This document shows positions 1-8,458 of a DNA stretch of 64,000 nucleotides, piece after piece. Under the pieces are notes generated by a model. The model was not told where the DNA came from and did not search any database. It saw nothing but the letters and a program-made list of their open reading frames with translations. Both the position numbers and the translations under genes were made by a program. The DNA comes from Pontibacter pamirensis. Lineage in GTDB: Bacteria; Bacteroidota; Bacteroidia; Cytophagales; Hymenobacteraceae. The DNA lies in the NCBI RefSeq assembly GCF_010015475.1, contig NZ_SSNI01000004.1, positions 1-64,000 of the forward strand, in the 5' to 3' direction. Numbering within the stretch: position 1 is the first letter of the stretch; every line of letters starts with the position of its first letter.

Positions 1-81
1 CCTGTAGCTTGGGACCTTTTTGCCCACGCTCAGATGCGGCACTATCCAGCGGTTTATGCTATCTTCGCTTATGACTTCCAT
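1..81 (-). CDS. IS5-like transposase, N-terminal fragment cut by the window edge
   Basis: The complement of the first 81 bases encodes 27 residues beginning MEVISEDSINRW and containing PHLSVGKK. From memory, this resembles the N-terminus of Bacteroidota IS5-group transposases, which usually open with a short Trp-containing helix and a Pro-His/Tyr-Leu-Ser-Gly-Lys stretch before the DDE domain. The catalytic part lies outside the window, so activity cannot be judged. The identification rests on a short stretch and is tentative. Confidence 0.4.
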   Translation of the reverse strand, partial: MEVISEDSINRWIVPHLSVGKKVPSYR

Positions 82-507
82 CGGATTAGGTTTAGGTTGA
101 AATGTCTTTGCAAACACTTTTACCAGCCTAATTCTTTGGAGGTTCTTTAAATTCTAAACAGCTTCTTCTTTATCATTCTATGAAACCTACATAAGTGAGC
201 ATCCTTATTACTTAACTTGTAGTTTTACTATGTTAAAAGTGCTGAGGCCAAAAGGTTCATATAAAACATGCCACTCATACTGTTGTAATTTAATTTATAC
301 TAAAGGAATGCCCCTTAACCCTGTGACAAGTAGGAGCGGATACAGTACAAGCCGCATAATCAGGAGGTAGAATACCTTTTGTATCTGGGGCAAATTTTGA
401 ATGATTCAAGGCACACAGCGGGCGTTGCAGAAGTACAGTCCTACTTCTGCAACGCCCGCTGTTAACATCAACATCAGGTATACAAGGCAAAATACATAAT
501 CCAAAAC
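82..507. other. Intergenic region between transposase and FAD oxidase
   Basis: This 426-base stretch holds no convincing gene. Its left part is AT-rich and would contain the promoter and terminal inverted repeat of the insertion sequence, whose outer end I could not define. Its right part carries the perfect hairpin listed separately. A 73-codon minus-strand reading frame runs through it but is interrupted in character by the hairpin and is rejected. Confidence 0.5.
416..461. repeat. Perfect 20-bp inverted repeat, 6-nt loop
   Basis: The arms at 416-435 and 442-461 are exact reverse complements, separated by CAGTCC. The hairpin lies 47 bases past the stop of the minus-strand FAD oxidase. Neither side has a T-tract, so it is not a standard intrinsic terminator; it may act as a 3' stabiliser, or be an insertion-sequence-associated hairpin. 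Confidence 0.75.
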
Positions 508-2169
508 TCAAGCAAATGGGACTGGTGGAGCCTTATCTAATCCACACTGGATCATAAAATCGTTAGTAAACACCCGTCTGGTTGGCGCATCAAGCAGCAA
601 AGCCCGGCAGCGAAGCCATTTATTTACGTTCACATCGCCGTACATGCGTCGCACGCGCTGTTCGTTCAGTATAAAATTAAGCTTACCCCAGTGTAACGTA
701 TAGGGAATGTGGTTTGCTTCCAGCCGTAGCCATACTTCTCTGAAAAAGCTCCTGGTTATATCCGCATCCACGCCATCCATTTCCAGCACACAGGATTTCT
801 TAAATTTGGTGAAGCCAAGCAGAGCGGCTGTTCCTTTCACAAAGCGCAAGGCAATGCCGCCTGCAAAAGGGCGCTGCTTGTTCAACTCCAGAATCACCTC
901 TATCACCCGGAAAACATCTGTCGTAGCGACTGCCAGTGCGGCACTTGCTATCTGTCCTTTAAAGCGGGTATGGCGGAATGTCTCTCCCATGGTCTTCGGT
1001 GCGGGTTGCGCTGCCCGGAGGGTGCTTTGGAAGAATCTGTTCACGAGTGGTTTTATCGTCAGCATGTTCAGGGTAGGGCCTGCAGCATCTAATACCTGTG
1101 AGATAATGCCATTGAGATCCTGGCTATAGGTGCGCCCGCTATCAGTTCGGTTTAAGACGGGTTGGTAGGTAGGAGGGCAGGGTATTTTATAAAACATCCG
1201 GATGTAAATGCCTTTCTCCCTGCTGTTCTTTTCAAAATTGTGCGGGTTAAGCGCCACCTCCAGGTGGTACAGTTTCCTAGTTGGGCTTTCTTCCGGCATT
1301 TTAACCTTCAGGTGATTGGGCAAACCGCTTTCATCAGCTAACTGGTTAAGTAGAATGCGCAGCCTTGTCATATCCTGCTCCTCTATTATTCTCTTTAGCT
1401 CCGGTGTGTAAGGGATGTTGTCGAAGCGGAACTCCTCCAGCAGAAAAATTGGCTCTGTCTGCAGCATCACGCCATGAATAATTCCGAAGCTGCCAAAGCT
1501 GATGACGGCTGCGTTGAACATATCATCATCTCTGATGAGCCTGGTGCCAAGCGCCTGAATAAAGGAATCAGAAACAACAGGAGCGGAAGCCCGTTCGAGC
1601 CACACATGCCGGTTTGGTCCGGTTACCAGGTGCAGGCCAACAATGGTGTCATGCACCGCACCGGTATAGAGGGCGCCGCCATGGGTACCTGTAGCCGTAG
1701 CGCCTGCTATCGACTGTCCGTTGCTGCCGCCTGAGGCTTTGATGCTGCGTCTGTACTGCAATTCTAATACTTCATTCAGTTCCAGGATGCTCATGCCGCA
1801 CTGCACGAAAATCAAATCCTCTTTTGATTTGCCGCTTTGCAGGTAAGCCTGTGATAGGGAAGAGTTGCCCAGTCTAAAACGGAGGTTAAGCGCCTTTGTA
1901 TTCAGCATGCCTCCGTTGCACATTGCTACCAGGGAGAAGGACCAGTTATTGCCCATCGCCCTAAACGGGGTATTGGTATTGATGGCGTTCCGGATAAGCC
2001 ACTGCATGTTGGCCGTTGTTGCATTATAATCTTCTATCCGCGACTCATTGGAGTAAACACGGAGCGTGTAGGAAGCACCCGGCTTAAACCGGTGCTTAAA
2101 ATTCTGATGCGCATTCTCCCATGGATCTTCCGGGTAAAATGGCTCTATACCTGGTGGCAGTGACGGCAT
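508..2169 (-). CDS. FAD-linked oxidase of the VAO / sugar-lactone oxidase family
   Basis: This 553-residue protein has an N-terminal FAD-binding PCMH-type domain (about residues 45-235, with NGQSIAGATATGTHGG) and a C-terminal region with an HWGK motif, as in arabinono- and gulono-lactone oxidases. Those enzymes oxidise sugar lactones using FAD. The position that usually carries the FAD-linked histidine (GxGHS) reads GNNWS here, so the flavin is probably bound non-covalently. There is no obvious signal peptide. The gene follows the small lipoprotein gene by 26 bases on the same strand and probably shares its transcript. The substrate is unknown. Confidence 0.8.
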   Translation of the reverse strand: MPSLPPGIEPFYPEDPWENAHQNFKHRFKPGASYTLRVYSNESRIEDYNATTANMQWLIRNAINTNTPFRAMGNNWSFSLVAMCNGGMLNTKALNLRFRLGNSSLSQAYLQSGKSKEDLIFVQCGMSILELNEVLELQYRRSIKASGGSNGQSIAGATATGTHGGALYTGAVHDTIVGLHLVTGPNRHVWLERASAPVVSDSFIQALGTRLIRDDDMFNAAVISFGSFGIIHGVMLQTEPIFLLEEFRFDNIPYTPELKRIIEEQDMTRLRILLNQLADESGLPNHLKVKMPEESPTRKLYHLEVALNPHNFEKNSREKGIYIRMFYKIPCPPTYQPVLNRTDSGRTYSQDLNGIISQVLDAAGPTLNMLTIKPLVNRFFQSTLRAAQPAPKTMGETFRHTRFKGQIASAALAVATTDVFRVIEVILELNKQRPFAGGIALRFVKGTAALLGFTKFKKSCVLEMDGVDADITRSFFREVWLRLEANHIPYTLHWGKLNFILNEQRVRRMYGDVNVNKWLRCRALLLDAPTRRVFTNDFMIQCGLDKAPPVPFA

Positions 2170-2195
2170 ATAGAACAGGATTAAATTTGTAGCAC

Positions 2196-2579
2196 TTAGT
2201 TATCTGCACCATCTGTACCAATAGTGCCCGTGCCTCTGTTGGGTGGGGCACAGTCCCATTCCAGCCGCTGCGGCACCACAAGGCCAAGGCTCAGAAAAGA
2301 AACGGTAATGAACAAAGGATTTGTCCGCACCCTTACCCGTGTCATGTCGCTACCCGGCTGGCACCCGGCATCCCAGTTCTCCGCTGGCAGCAAACCCCAT
2401 AAGTAGGACCAATGGGTGGCGCCTACGTGTGACAAGTGCCGGGCACGCTCCGGCTGATCGGACGTGTTTCTGGAAACGACGGTATCAGTAACAGCACAGG
2501 ACTCCAGCAGCAGGAGTGCCAGCACTGCACAGGTCCGGAACCATGTTTTAATGGGAGATGAACTGACAGAGGATATCAT
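2196..2579 (-). CDS. Small Bor/Iss-like lipoprotein (putative)
   Basis: The 127-residue product starts with a lipoprotein signal (hydrophobic LALLLLE followed by SC; acylated Cys near residue 28). The mature part has HWSYLWGL, a Cys-containing segment, a hydrophobic SFLSLGLVVPQRLE stretch and a Cys near the end. This layout resembles the short Bor/Iss lipoproteins and their Bacteroidota relatives, which have no firmly established role in this phylum. The family call is inference from layout. It lies 26 bases upstream of the FAD oxidase on the same strand. Confidence 0.55.
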   Translation of the reverse strand: MISSVSSSPIKTWFRTCAVLALLLLESCAVTDTVVSRNTSDQPERARHLSHVGATHWSYLWGLLPAENWDAGCQPGSDMTRVRVRTNPLFITVSFLSLGLVVPQRLEWDCAPPNRGTGTIGTDGADN

Positions 2580-2716
2580 GGGAAGCTGATTTTCTGGTGG
2601 TAAATCAACAGGGAACAGTATGCGGTACTTCGAAGTATAATTACGAGCAATTATAAAAATAATCTAATATAAAGATAAAAATGTTTTGTAGTAAAGAGTT
2701 GGTAACCTTGTATAAA

Positions 2717-4948
2717 TTATTTGTCGAAGCGCTTCAGGAGCAGCGGGAAGATAAAGAGCTGACTGTAAAGGGCACCTGCAATGGCCAGGGCAGTGAGAAT
2801 ACCGAATAACTCCACCGTTTTAAGAGAGCCGAAAATCATCAGTGCATAGCCAAAAAACAGCACTAGGCTTGTAATGACAATAGCAGGGCCGACATGTTTC
2901 ATGGTGGAGAGGCGCGCTGCGGCGGCAGGTTGGCCAATTTTGCGGCGCTGCTGGTAATGATAAATAAAGTGAATGGTATCATCCACACAGAAACTTAGCA
3001 CAATTGCCGCTATACTGGCAGTAGCTGTGTCCAGGTAAATGCCCATCCAGCCCATGAAGCCCAGCATCAGGAGAATGGGGAAGAAGTTTGGTAAAAGTGA
3101 AAGAACAGCCAGTTTCAGGTTGCGGATAAACAGCCACACCAGCAGGAAAACGAGCAGCAGGGCCAGCAGCAGGCTGTTGACCTGGGAGGTAGTGACATAC
3201 TGCACAATGTCGGCATACAAGGGCTGATAACCGGAGGGAGTAACGGTTGCCACTTTACCTAGTGTGGTAGAGGAGAACTGCAGGAGCGAATCCATTTTAG
3301 CATTCAGTTCGCTGGCCGATGCCATCGTGCCAAAGATAGTGATACGGCCAGTTTGAGTGGGGGCATGAATAAACTGCTCTGTTAGCTGAGGGTAATCTGT
3401 TGCAAGTTGCTTTTGCACCTGCGTTAGGTAAAACTGGCTTTGAAGCATCCGGCTGCCTTTTTCTTTATACTGCGCTTCCATACCTGCCTGGTAAAGCGAG
3501 TGAAATCCAAACACCTGCCCGACGCCTCTTAACTGTCTGGCCGAGTCTGCAAAAGACAGGGCTGCCTGTACTATCTCCTTGTCATGCAGCTGCTTTCCAT
3601 CCACAGGCTGCACCAAAAGCTCCAGCGGCATGTACGGTCCCCAGGCAGCCTCCATAGCTTGGTGATCGGTTACAACAGCGTGCTCCTGCGGGAAATAACC
3701 GAGGGTATAGGTGTCGCTCTTCAACCTGAACATACCCATTATACTGGTGAGAACCAGCAGGAGGGACATCAGTGTGAAGAGGGGCTGCCGCTGTAGCACA
3801 AAAGTCAGCAAACGTGCCATTCCTGTGCTGGCAACTTTGGTTGACTGCATAGCGGGTTTGGTATGAGGGAGTATCAGAACACCCAGTACAAAAGTAAAAA
3901 CCAGGCAAAGGAAAATCCCCAGCGCTGCAAAAACACCAAAGCTCTGCAGAATAGCCATTGGACTTACTGCCAAAGCCAGGAAACCTGCCATGGTGGTGAG
4001 GGAGGTAAAAAGGCAGGGCCGGAAAACATGGCTTAAAGCAGCAAGCGCAGCCTCTTTCGGATTTAAATTTTCCTGATTTATCTGGCTAAGCTGATTCCGC
4101 TCATTCAGCACATGCAGCACATCCATTATACCTAATAGGATAATGATAATAGGCAGGAGCGTTGTCATCAGGTTTAATCGAAAACCAAGGGCTCCATATA
4201 TTCCCAGTGTCATGTAAGTGGCGAGGGCAACGGTGCCGAGAGCGTATACCAGCAGTAGCGGTTTCCGGTAGATGATCAGGATGAGCAGGAACATCATCAG
4301 GTAACCTAACCCTAAAAAGAATCCGAAATCCTGCTGCGAGAGCTTGTTAAGGCCTGCAAATATAACGCCCACGCCTCCTAGGTGATAGCTGTCTCCGGTA
4401 AGGTGTTGCGCTATTACCTGCTCTACGTTGTCAATTATTTCCCCTCTTCTGATATCGAAATCAGGAAGTGTTTTCAATACAATCAGGAAACGGGCAGCTT
4501 TATAGTTATCAGTGAAAAATTGCTGGCGCAGGATGGGCTGCTCTGTTAATGTCATCTTTACCTGGGCTGTGTCTGTATTGGAGGTAAGCAGCGACCGGGT
4601 AGTGGAGCCAAGGGGGCTGTACGTAGCGATGGTGGCGTTGCCAGGCCCCAACACTCCAGCCACTTCAGGTATAGTCTCCAGTTCCTCGCTCAACTTGATA
4701 AATGCGTTAAAATGCTTTTGCGAAAGCAGACTTTTTTTATCTTTGACTACCAGTATAATGACCTCATCGTTGCCGAAGCGCTCCTGGAAAGTGCGGTACG
4801 GAATCAGGGCCGGGTCATCTTCCAGAAACCAGACGGTCAGGCTGTTGTCAACCACCACAGCTGACTTTACGCCAGGCCACAACAGTAGGCAAACTACAGC
4901 GATAAGCAGTAGCAACGCATAACGAAACCTATGTAGCAGACGAAGCAT
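2717..4948 (-). CDS. RND-superfamily (MMPL/HpnN-like) exporter
   Basis: A large inner-membrane protein of about 743 residues, with an N-terminal TM helix after MLRLLHRF, a periplasmic loop, a first TM bundle (GFFLGLGYLMMFLLIL onward, with ILLGIMDVLH), a second loop and a second TM bundle containing CVDDTIHF. This is the layout of compact RND exporters that move lipids or other hydrophobic molecules. The frame is open 43 codons further upstream, but that would overlap the divergent gene; I chose the Met at 4948, after a TATATTTG promoter element. It shares a 42-base divergent promoter region with the prenyltransferase gene. The substrate is inferred, not seen. Confidence 0.85.
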   Translation of the reverse strand: MLRLLHRFRYALLLLIAVVCLLLWPGVKSAVVVDNSLTVWFLEDDPALIPYRTFQERFGNDEVIILVVKDKKSLLSQKHFNAFIKLSEELETIPEVAGVLGPGNATIATYSPLGSTTRSLLTSNTDTAQVKMTLTEQPILRQQFFTDNYKAARFLIVLKTLPDFDIRRGEIIDNVEQVIAQHLTGDSYHLGGVGVIFAGLNKLSQQDFGFFLGLGYLMMFLLILIIYRKPLLLVYALGTVALATYMTLGIYGALGFRLNLMTTLLPIIIILLGIMDVLHVLNERNQLSQINQENLNPKEAALAALSHVFRPCLFTSLTTMAGFLALAVSPMAILQSFGVFAALGIFLCLVFTFVLGVLILPHTKPAMQSTKVASTGMARLLTFVLQRQPLFTLMSLLLVLTSIMGMFRLKSDTYTLGYFPQEHAVVTDHQAMEAAWGPYMPLELLVQPVDGKQLHDKEIVQAALSFADSARQLRGVGQVFGFHSLYQAGMEAQYKEKGSRMLQSQFYLTQVQKQLATDYPQLTEQFIHAPTQTGRITIFGTMASASELNAKMDSLLQFSSTTLGKVATVTPSGYQPLYADIVQYVTTSQVNSLLLALLLVFLLVWLFIRNLKLAVLSLLPNFFPILLMLGFMGWMGIYLDTATASIAAIVLSFCVDDTIHFIYHYQQRRKIGQPAAAARLSTMKHVGPAIVITSLVLFFGYALMIFGSLKTVELFGILTALAIAGALYSQLFIFPLLLKRFDK

Positions 4949-4965
4949 AAAAGCTATATATTTAC

Positions 4966-4973
4966 CAAATATA
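4966..4973 (-). promoter_or_regulatory. Bacteroidota -7 element of the RND gene
   Basis: The minus strand reads TATATTTG, matching TAnnTTTG, 18 bases before the chosen start at 4948. A TTG lies about 21 bases further upstream, inside the divergent gene. It supports the short N-terminus of the exporter. Confidence 0.5.
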
Positions 4974-4990
4974 TTCAATAACAATTGTTT

Positions 4991-5884
4991 ATGGCAAGTA
5001 ACCTGTGGGCTTATTTCAAAGAGCGATTTCCTGTCATCAACATGGCCTTGTTTGCCATTCTTTTCCTGACCGTGCATGCCGTGGCTACCTGGTTTTCGTC
5101 GGTAGCAGGGCCTTCTGCCTTTGGCTGGAAAGAGGGTTTGGGTATAGTGGCCACCATTTCATTTTTCTACCGGCTGCGGGTGTTCGACGAGATAAAAGAC
5201 TACGACTTGGATGCGATAAACCATCCGCAGCGAGTGCTGCAATCGGGGCGGGTAAGTATAAAGCAACTGGTGCTTTTAGCTGTTGTTGGCGCGGTGCTGG
5301 AGTTTGCATGGGCCTGGCTGATGGGTATCCCTACGTTTGTTTGTTGGGCTTTGGCAGTGGGCTATAGCTTGCTGATGCGGTACGAATTTTTTGTGAGCGA
5401 CTTCCTGAAGAAGCGGCTGGTGCTCTATGCTATCACACATATGCTCATCATGCCCCTCGTGATTCTCTGGATATGGTCTGCTTATGTGCAGAGCTACGGC
5501 CTCTCCACCACCTTTTTCATGTTGGCGATGCTGAGTTTGCTAGGCGGCTTTTCTTTTGAAATAGCCCGGAAAATACACGCGCAGGAGGCCGAGCGGGAAC
5601 TGGTGGATTCCTATTCCAAGTCGATGGGGTATGTGGTGGCCATTGTGAGTGTGCTGGTTATCTTACTTCTCGGGATTGCGGTACAGAGTTACCTGCTGTG
5701 GATGCTGCAGGCCCGATTGTGGCCATATGTACTGCTGGGGGTGCTGTACATGGCTACCCTCAGCCTTTACGTTTTCTCTATCCGGAAGCCGCAGGAAAGA
5801 ACACTGAAAATGGCGGAGGTTTTCGTTTCTCTTTTCATGCTGGTGAGTTACCTGTCTATCATAGTGGAGGTATATTTCAGATAA
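4991..5884 (+). CDS. UbiA-like membrane prenyltransferase
   Basis: The 297-residue product is almost entirely transmembrane (about 8-9 helices). It carries the first aspartate-rich motif as FDEIKDYDLDAINHP (about residues 65-80) and a second charged loop, FEIARKIHAQEAERE, around residue 190, both typical positions in the UbiA superfamily. Such enzymes join a polyprenyl diphosphate to an aromatic or other acceptor at the membrane. The ATG at 4991 is preferred to a TTG six bases earlier. The next gene starts 5 bases after the stop, so the two are translationally close. The acceptor is not identifiable. Confidence 0.8.
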   Translation: MASNLWAYFKERFPVINMALFAILFLTVHAVATWFSSVAGPSAFGWKEGLGIVATISFFYRLRVFDEIKDYDLDAINHPQRVLQSGRVSIKQLVLLAVVGAVLEFAWAWLMGIPTFVCWALAVGYSLLMRYEFFVSDFLKKRLVLYAITHMLIMPLVILWIWSAYVQSYGLSTTFFMLAMLSLLGGFSFEIARKIHAQEAERELVDSYSKSMGYVVAIVSVLVILLLGIAVQSYLLWMLQARLWPYVLLGVLYMATLSLYVFSIRKPQERTLKMAEVFVSLFMLVSYLSIIVEVYFR

Positions 5885-5889
5885 AAAGT

Positions 5890-8457
5890 ATGCTCCTACA
5901 GAACCAGCAAGAGGCAAAGAAGTACACCATCGGCGGCAAAGCCTGCGGGCTTTTCAGGCTTAAGGATATTGGCTTTCCCGTTCCGGAATTTGCGGTGATT
6001 CCAGCCGAGGTGTTTGACAAAGCCATAAAAAATCTGCCTCCAACCGAAGCGGCAGCGGCACAACGGAAAGGGCAACTCTTGCAATTTATTCTTCCTGCTT
6101 CCACTTTATCTGCAATAGAACACTTATTGAAAAGCTGGGGCTTTCCGCAACAGCCGGTGGTTGTGCGGTCTTCCATCGCCGATGAAGACGGGCAGCAGGA
6201 TGCTTTCCCCGGCATCATGGATTCCTTCCTGAACCTGACCACGCTGGAGGATGTACGCAAAGCCATATCTCTTTGCACCGCCAGCGCTTACTCCGACAGG
6301 GCTCTTGCTTACCGCAAAATGAAAGGCTTAACGTTTGAAGCCAGGCCCGCTGTTATCTTGCAGCGGCAGGTGCAGCCCGTTGCTAGCGGAGTCATGTTCA
6401 CCACCTTTCCGGAGTATCCGCAGGAACTGGCTATACATGCCACCTGGGGCTTTGGGGAGGGATTGGTGCAGGGAGCTGTGGATGCAGATGAATTTTATTT
6501 CTTGAAAAGCACAGGTATTGTGCATCGGAGCGTACTAGCTCAGAAAGAGGCGCACTTCATCACAGAGGAGGCCGTTGGTCTGCAAACGGCAAACGTAGCG
6601 GAAGAGCGGCAAACTGCAGCATGCCTTACGGCTTCGCAGCTACAGGAGCTCTATGCCATCGGAACGCATGTAGAAAAAGCTTTTGCTTATCCGCAGGATA
6701 TAGAATTTGTGGTTAGCGAAAACGCTGTTTTTATCGTGCAGGCGCGGCCTGTTACGCAAGCTATACCCGAAGTTGTGGTATACGACAATTCTAACATACA
6801 GGAAAGCTACTGCGGCGTAACCACTCCGCTTACCTTTAGCTTTGCCAGCCGCGCCTATGCCACCGTTTACCGGCAGACGATGCAGGTGCTGGGCTTACCC
6901 GGAAAAACCATTCAGGCGCAGGAGCAGGTGGTGACGCAGTTGTTAGGGCTGGTAAAAGGAAGAATCTACTACAACATCAACAACTGGTACAGAGGGCTGC
7001 ATCTGCTCCCGTCGTTCAAACAGAACAAAGCCGACATGGAGCGGATGATGGGCCTGGAAGAGCCAGTAGATTTTGTGGAGGATAGGGAGAAGACGCTACT
7101 GGAAAAAATAAAGCTGTTGCCCGGCCTGGTCATCAACCTCTCCCGTTTGCTCTGGGCCTTCAGCAGGTTACATGCCGCTGTACCCGCTTTTCATGCCCAT
7201 TTTCAGAAACACTACAGCCACTTTTACCAGCAGCATCTAAATCAGCTGAGTCCTGAAGAACTGCTAAACCTGAAAAAGCAGCTGGACAGGGAACTGCTGC
7301 AAAACTGGACGACTCCCATCATCAATGATTTTTATGTGATGATGATGAATGGCAGGGTGGCCCGCAAGCTGAAGAAAGCAGGCGTTCAGGACACAGATGA
7401 GTTCCTGAGCCGCTACCTCTCCGGAGACCACCAGATAGAAAGCACGCAGCCCACCCGTGCCATGCAGGTTTTAGCTCACCAAGCCTGGCCACTGGAAGAA
7501 CTTAGAGCTTTGATTCTTGCTTTACCCGACAACATCCATCAGCAGGTGCTGGAAAAGTTTTCCGCTTTTCATGCGCAGGCAGAAGCTTTTATCTCCCAAT
7601 ACGGCGACCGCACGGTGGGTGAACTGAAACTGGAAACCCAGACCATGCGCCTGCAGCCCCTCATCTTTTACAAGTACCTGCGCAATTACCTAGTATCTGA
7701 TGCAGCGCCTGCACCTGTGCAGGAGAGCAATACCAGCTTAAAAATTGAAGCCGAAGTAGAATTGCAGCATCTGTTGAGGAGTAGGGGAAAACTCTTCCGG
7801 CGAAGCGTAAGAAACAGCCTTCAGAAACTGCAACAGGCAATCCGCTACCGCGAATCTTTGCGGTTAGAGCGCACGCGTCTGTTCGGGATGTACAGGGCGC
7901 TCTACCTGCGCATGGGCACTTACCTGCAGGAACAGGGAATTTTGGCAGCAGCCAGAGATGTTTTTTACCTGGAAGAGCAGGAGATAGAGCAGGCTTTATG
8001 TGGTATTGCTACAGCAGGTTTAGCTGGTAAAGTGCAGCGCAGGAACATGGAGCTTAATCTTTACAGAAAGGAGGAGGTGCCGGCCCGGGTGGTGGTGCCA
8101 AGTCCGCCTGTTGAAACTCGTTTAGCCCAAACTGAGGAGGCGGGCATGCTGCGGGGCACAGGCTGCTTCCAGGGTGTGGTGACGGGAGAGGTGCTGGTTA
8201 TTACAGAGCCGGGGGGAGACCTGAATGTGTCCGGGAAAATTATCTGCGCGCTTCGCACTGACCCGGGCTGGGCAGCACTTTTTCCTACCTGCCTGGGTGC
8301 ATTGATAGAGAAAGGATCTTCGCTTTCGCACTCCGTTATTCTGTTGCGGGAACTGGGCATACCCACGATCATCAACGTTCCCGGGCTAACAAAGCGCCTG
8401 AAGTCTGGGGAGCAGGTGCTGATGAATGGCAGCACAGGAGAAATACAAGTTGTGTAG
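5890..8457 (+). CDS. PEP-utilising phosphotransferase (PPDK/rifampin phosphotransferase-like)
   Basis: An 855-residue protein with an N-terminal ATP-grasp PPDK-type domain (GGKACGLFRLKDIGFPVP near the start, VVRSSIADEDGQ, then DIEFVV...VQARPVTQ near residue 290), a long middle region and a C-terminal PEP-mobile domain with the phospho-carrier histidine in SLSHSVILLREL (His814). The order ATP-grasp, substrate domain, His domain is that of rifampin phosphotransferases and PEP-synthase-like enzymes. It lacks the PEP-synthase C-terminal barrel, so it more likely phosphorylates a small molecule. The frame is open upstream, but the ATG at 5890 gives the natural N-terminus. The next gene starts one base after its stop. 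Confidence 0.8.
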   Translation: MLLQNQQEAKKYTIGGKACGLFRLKDIGFPVPEFAVIPAEVFDKAIKNLPPTEAAAAQRKGQLLQFILPASTLSAIEHLLKSWGFPQQPVVVRSSIADEDGQQDAFPGIMDSFLNLTTLEDVRKAISLCTASAYSDRALAYRKMKGLTFEARPAVILQRQVQPVASGVMFTTFPEYPQELAIHATWGFGEGLVQGAVDADEFYFLKSTGIVHRSVLAQKEAHFITEEAVGLQTANVAEERQTAACLTASQLQELYAIGTHVEKAFAYPQDIEFVVSENAVFIVQARPVTQAIPEVVVYDNSNIQESYCGVTTPLTFSFASRAYATVYRQTMQVLGLPGKTIQAQEQVVTQLLGLVKGRIYYNINNWYRGLHLLPSFKQNKADMERMMGLEEPVDFVEDREKTLLEKIKLLPGLVINLSRLLWAFSRLHAAVPAFHAHFQKHYSHFYQQHLNQLSPEELLNLKKQLDRELLQNWTTPIINDFYVMMMNGRVARKLKKAGVQDTDEFLSRYLSGDHQIESTQPTRAMQVLAHQAWPLEELRALILALPDNIHQQVLEKFSAFHAQAEAFISQYGDRTVGELKLETQTMRLQPLIFYKYLRNYLVSDAAPAPVQESNTSLKIEAEVELQHLLRSRGKLFRRSVRNSLQKLQQAIRYRESLRLERTRLFGMYRALYLRMGTYLQEQGILAAARDVFYLEEQEIEQALCGIATAGLAGKVQRRNMELNLYRKEEVPARVVVPSPPVETRLAQTEEAGMLRGTGCFQGVVTGEVLVITEPGGDLNVSGKIICALRTDPGWAALFPTCLGALIEKGSSLSHSVILLRELGIPTIINVPGLTKRLKSGEQVLMNGSTGEIQVV

Positions 8458-8458
8458 T

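Noticed and set aside
290..511. 73-codon minus-strand reading frame
   Set aside because: It runs through the perfect hairpin at 416-461, overlaps the FAD oxidase stop, and its product has no protein-like pattern.
4949..5077. Longer N-terminus of the RND exporter
   Set aside because: It would extend into the divergent prenyltransferase gene and cross a good -7 element; the hydrophobic N-terminus starts at 4948.
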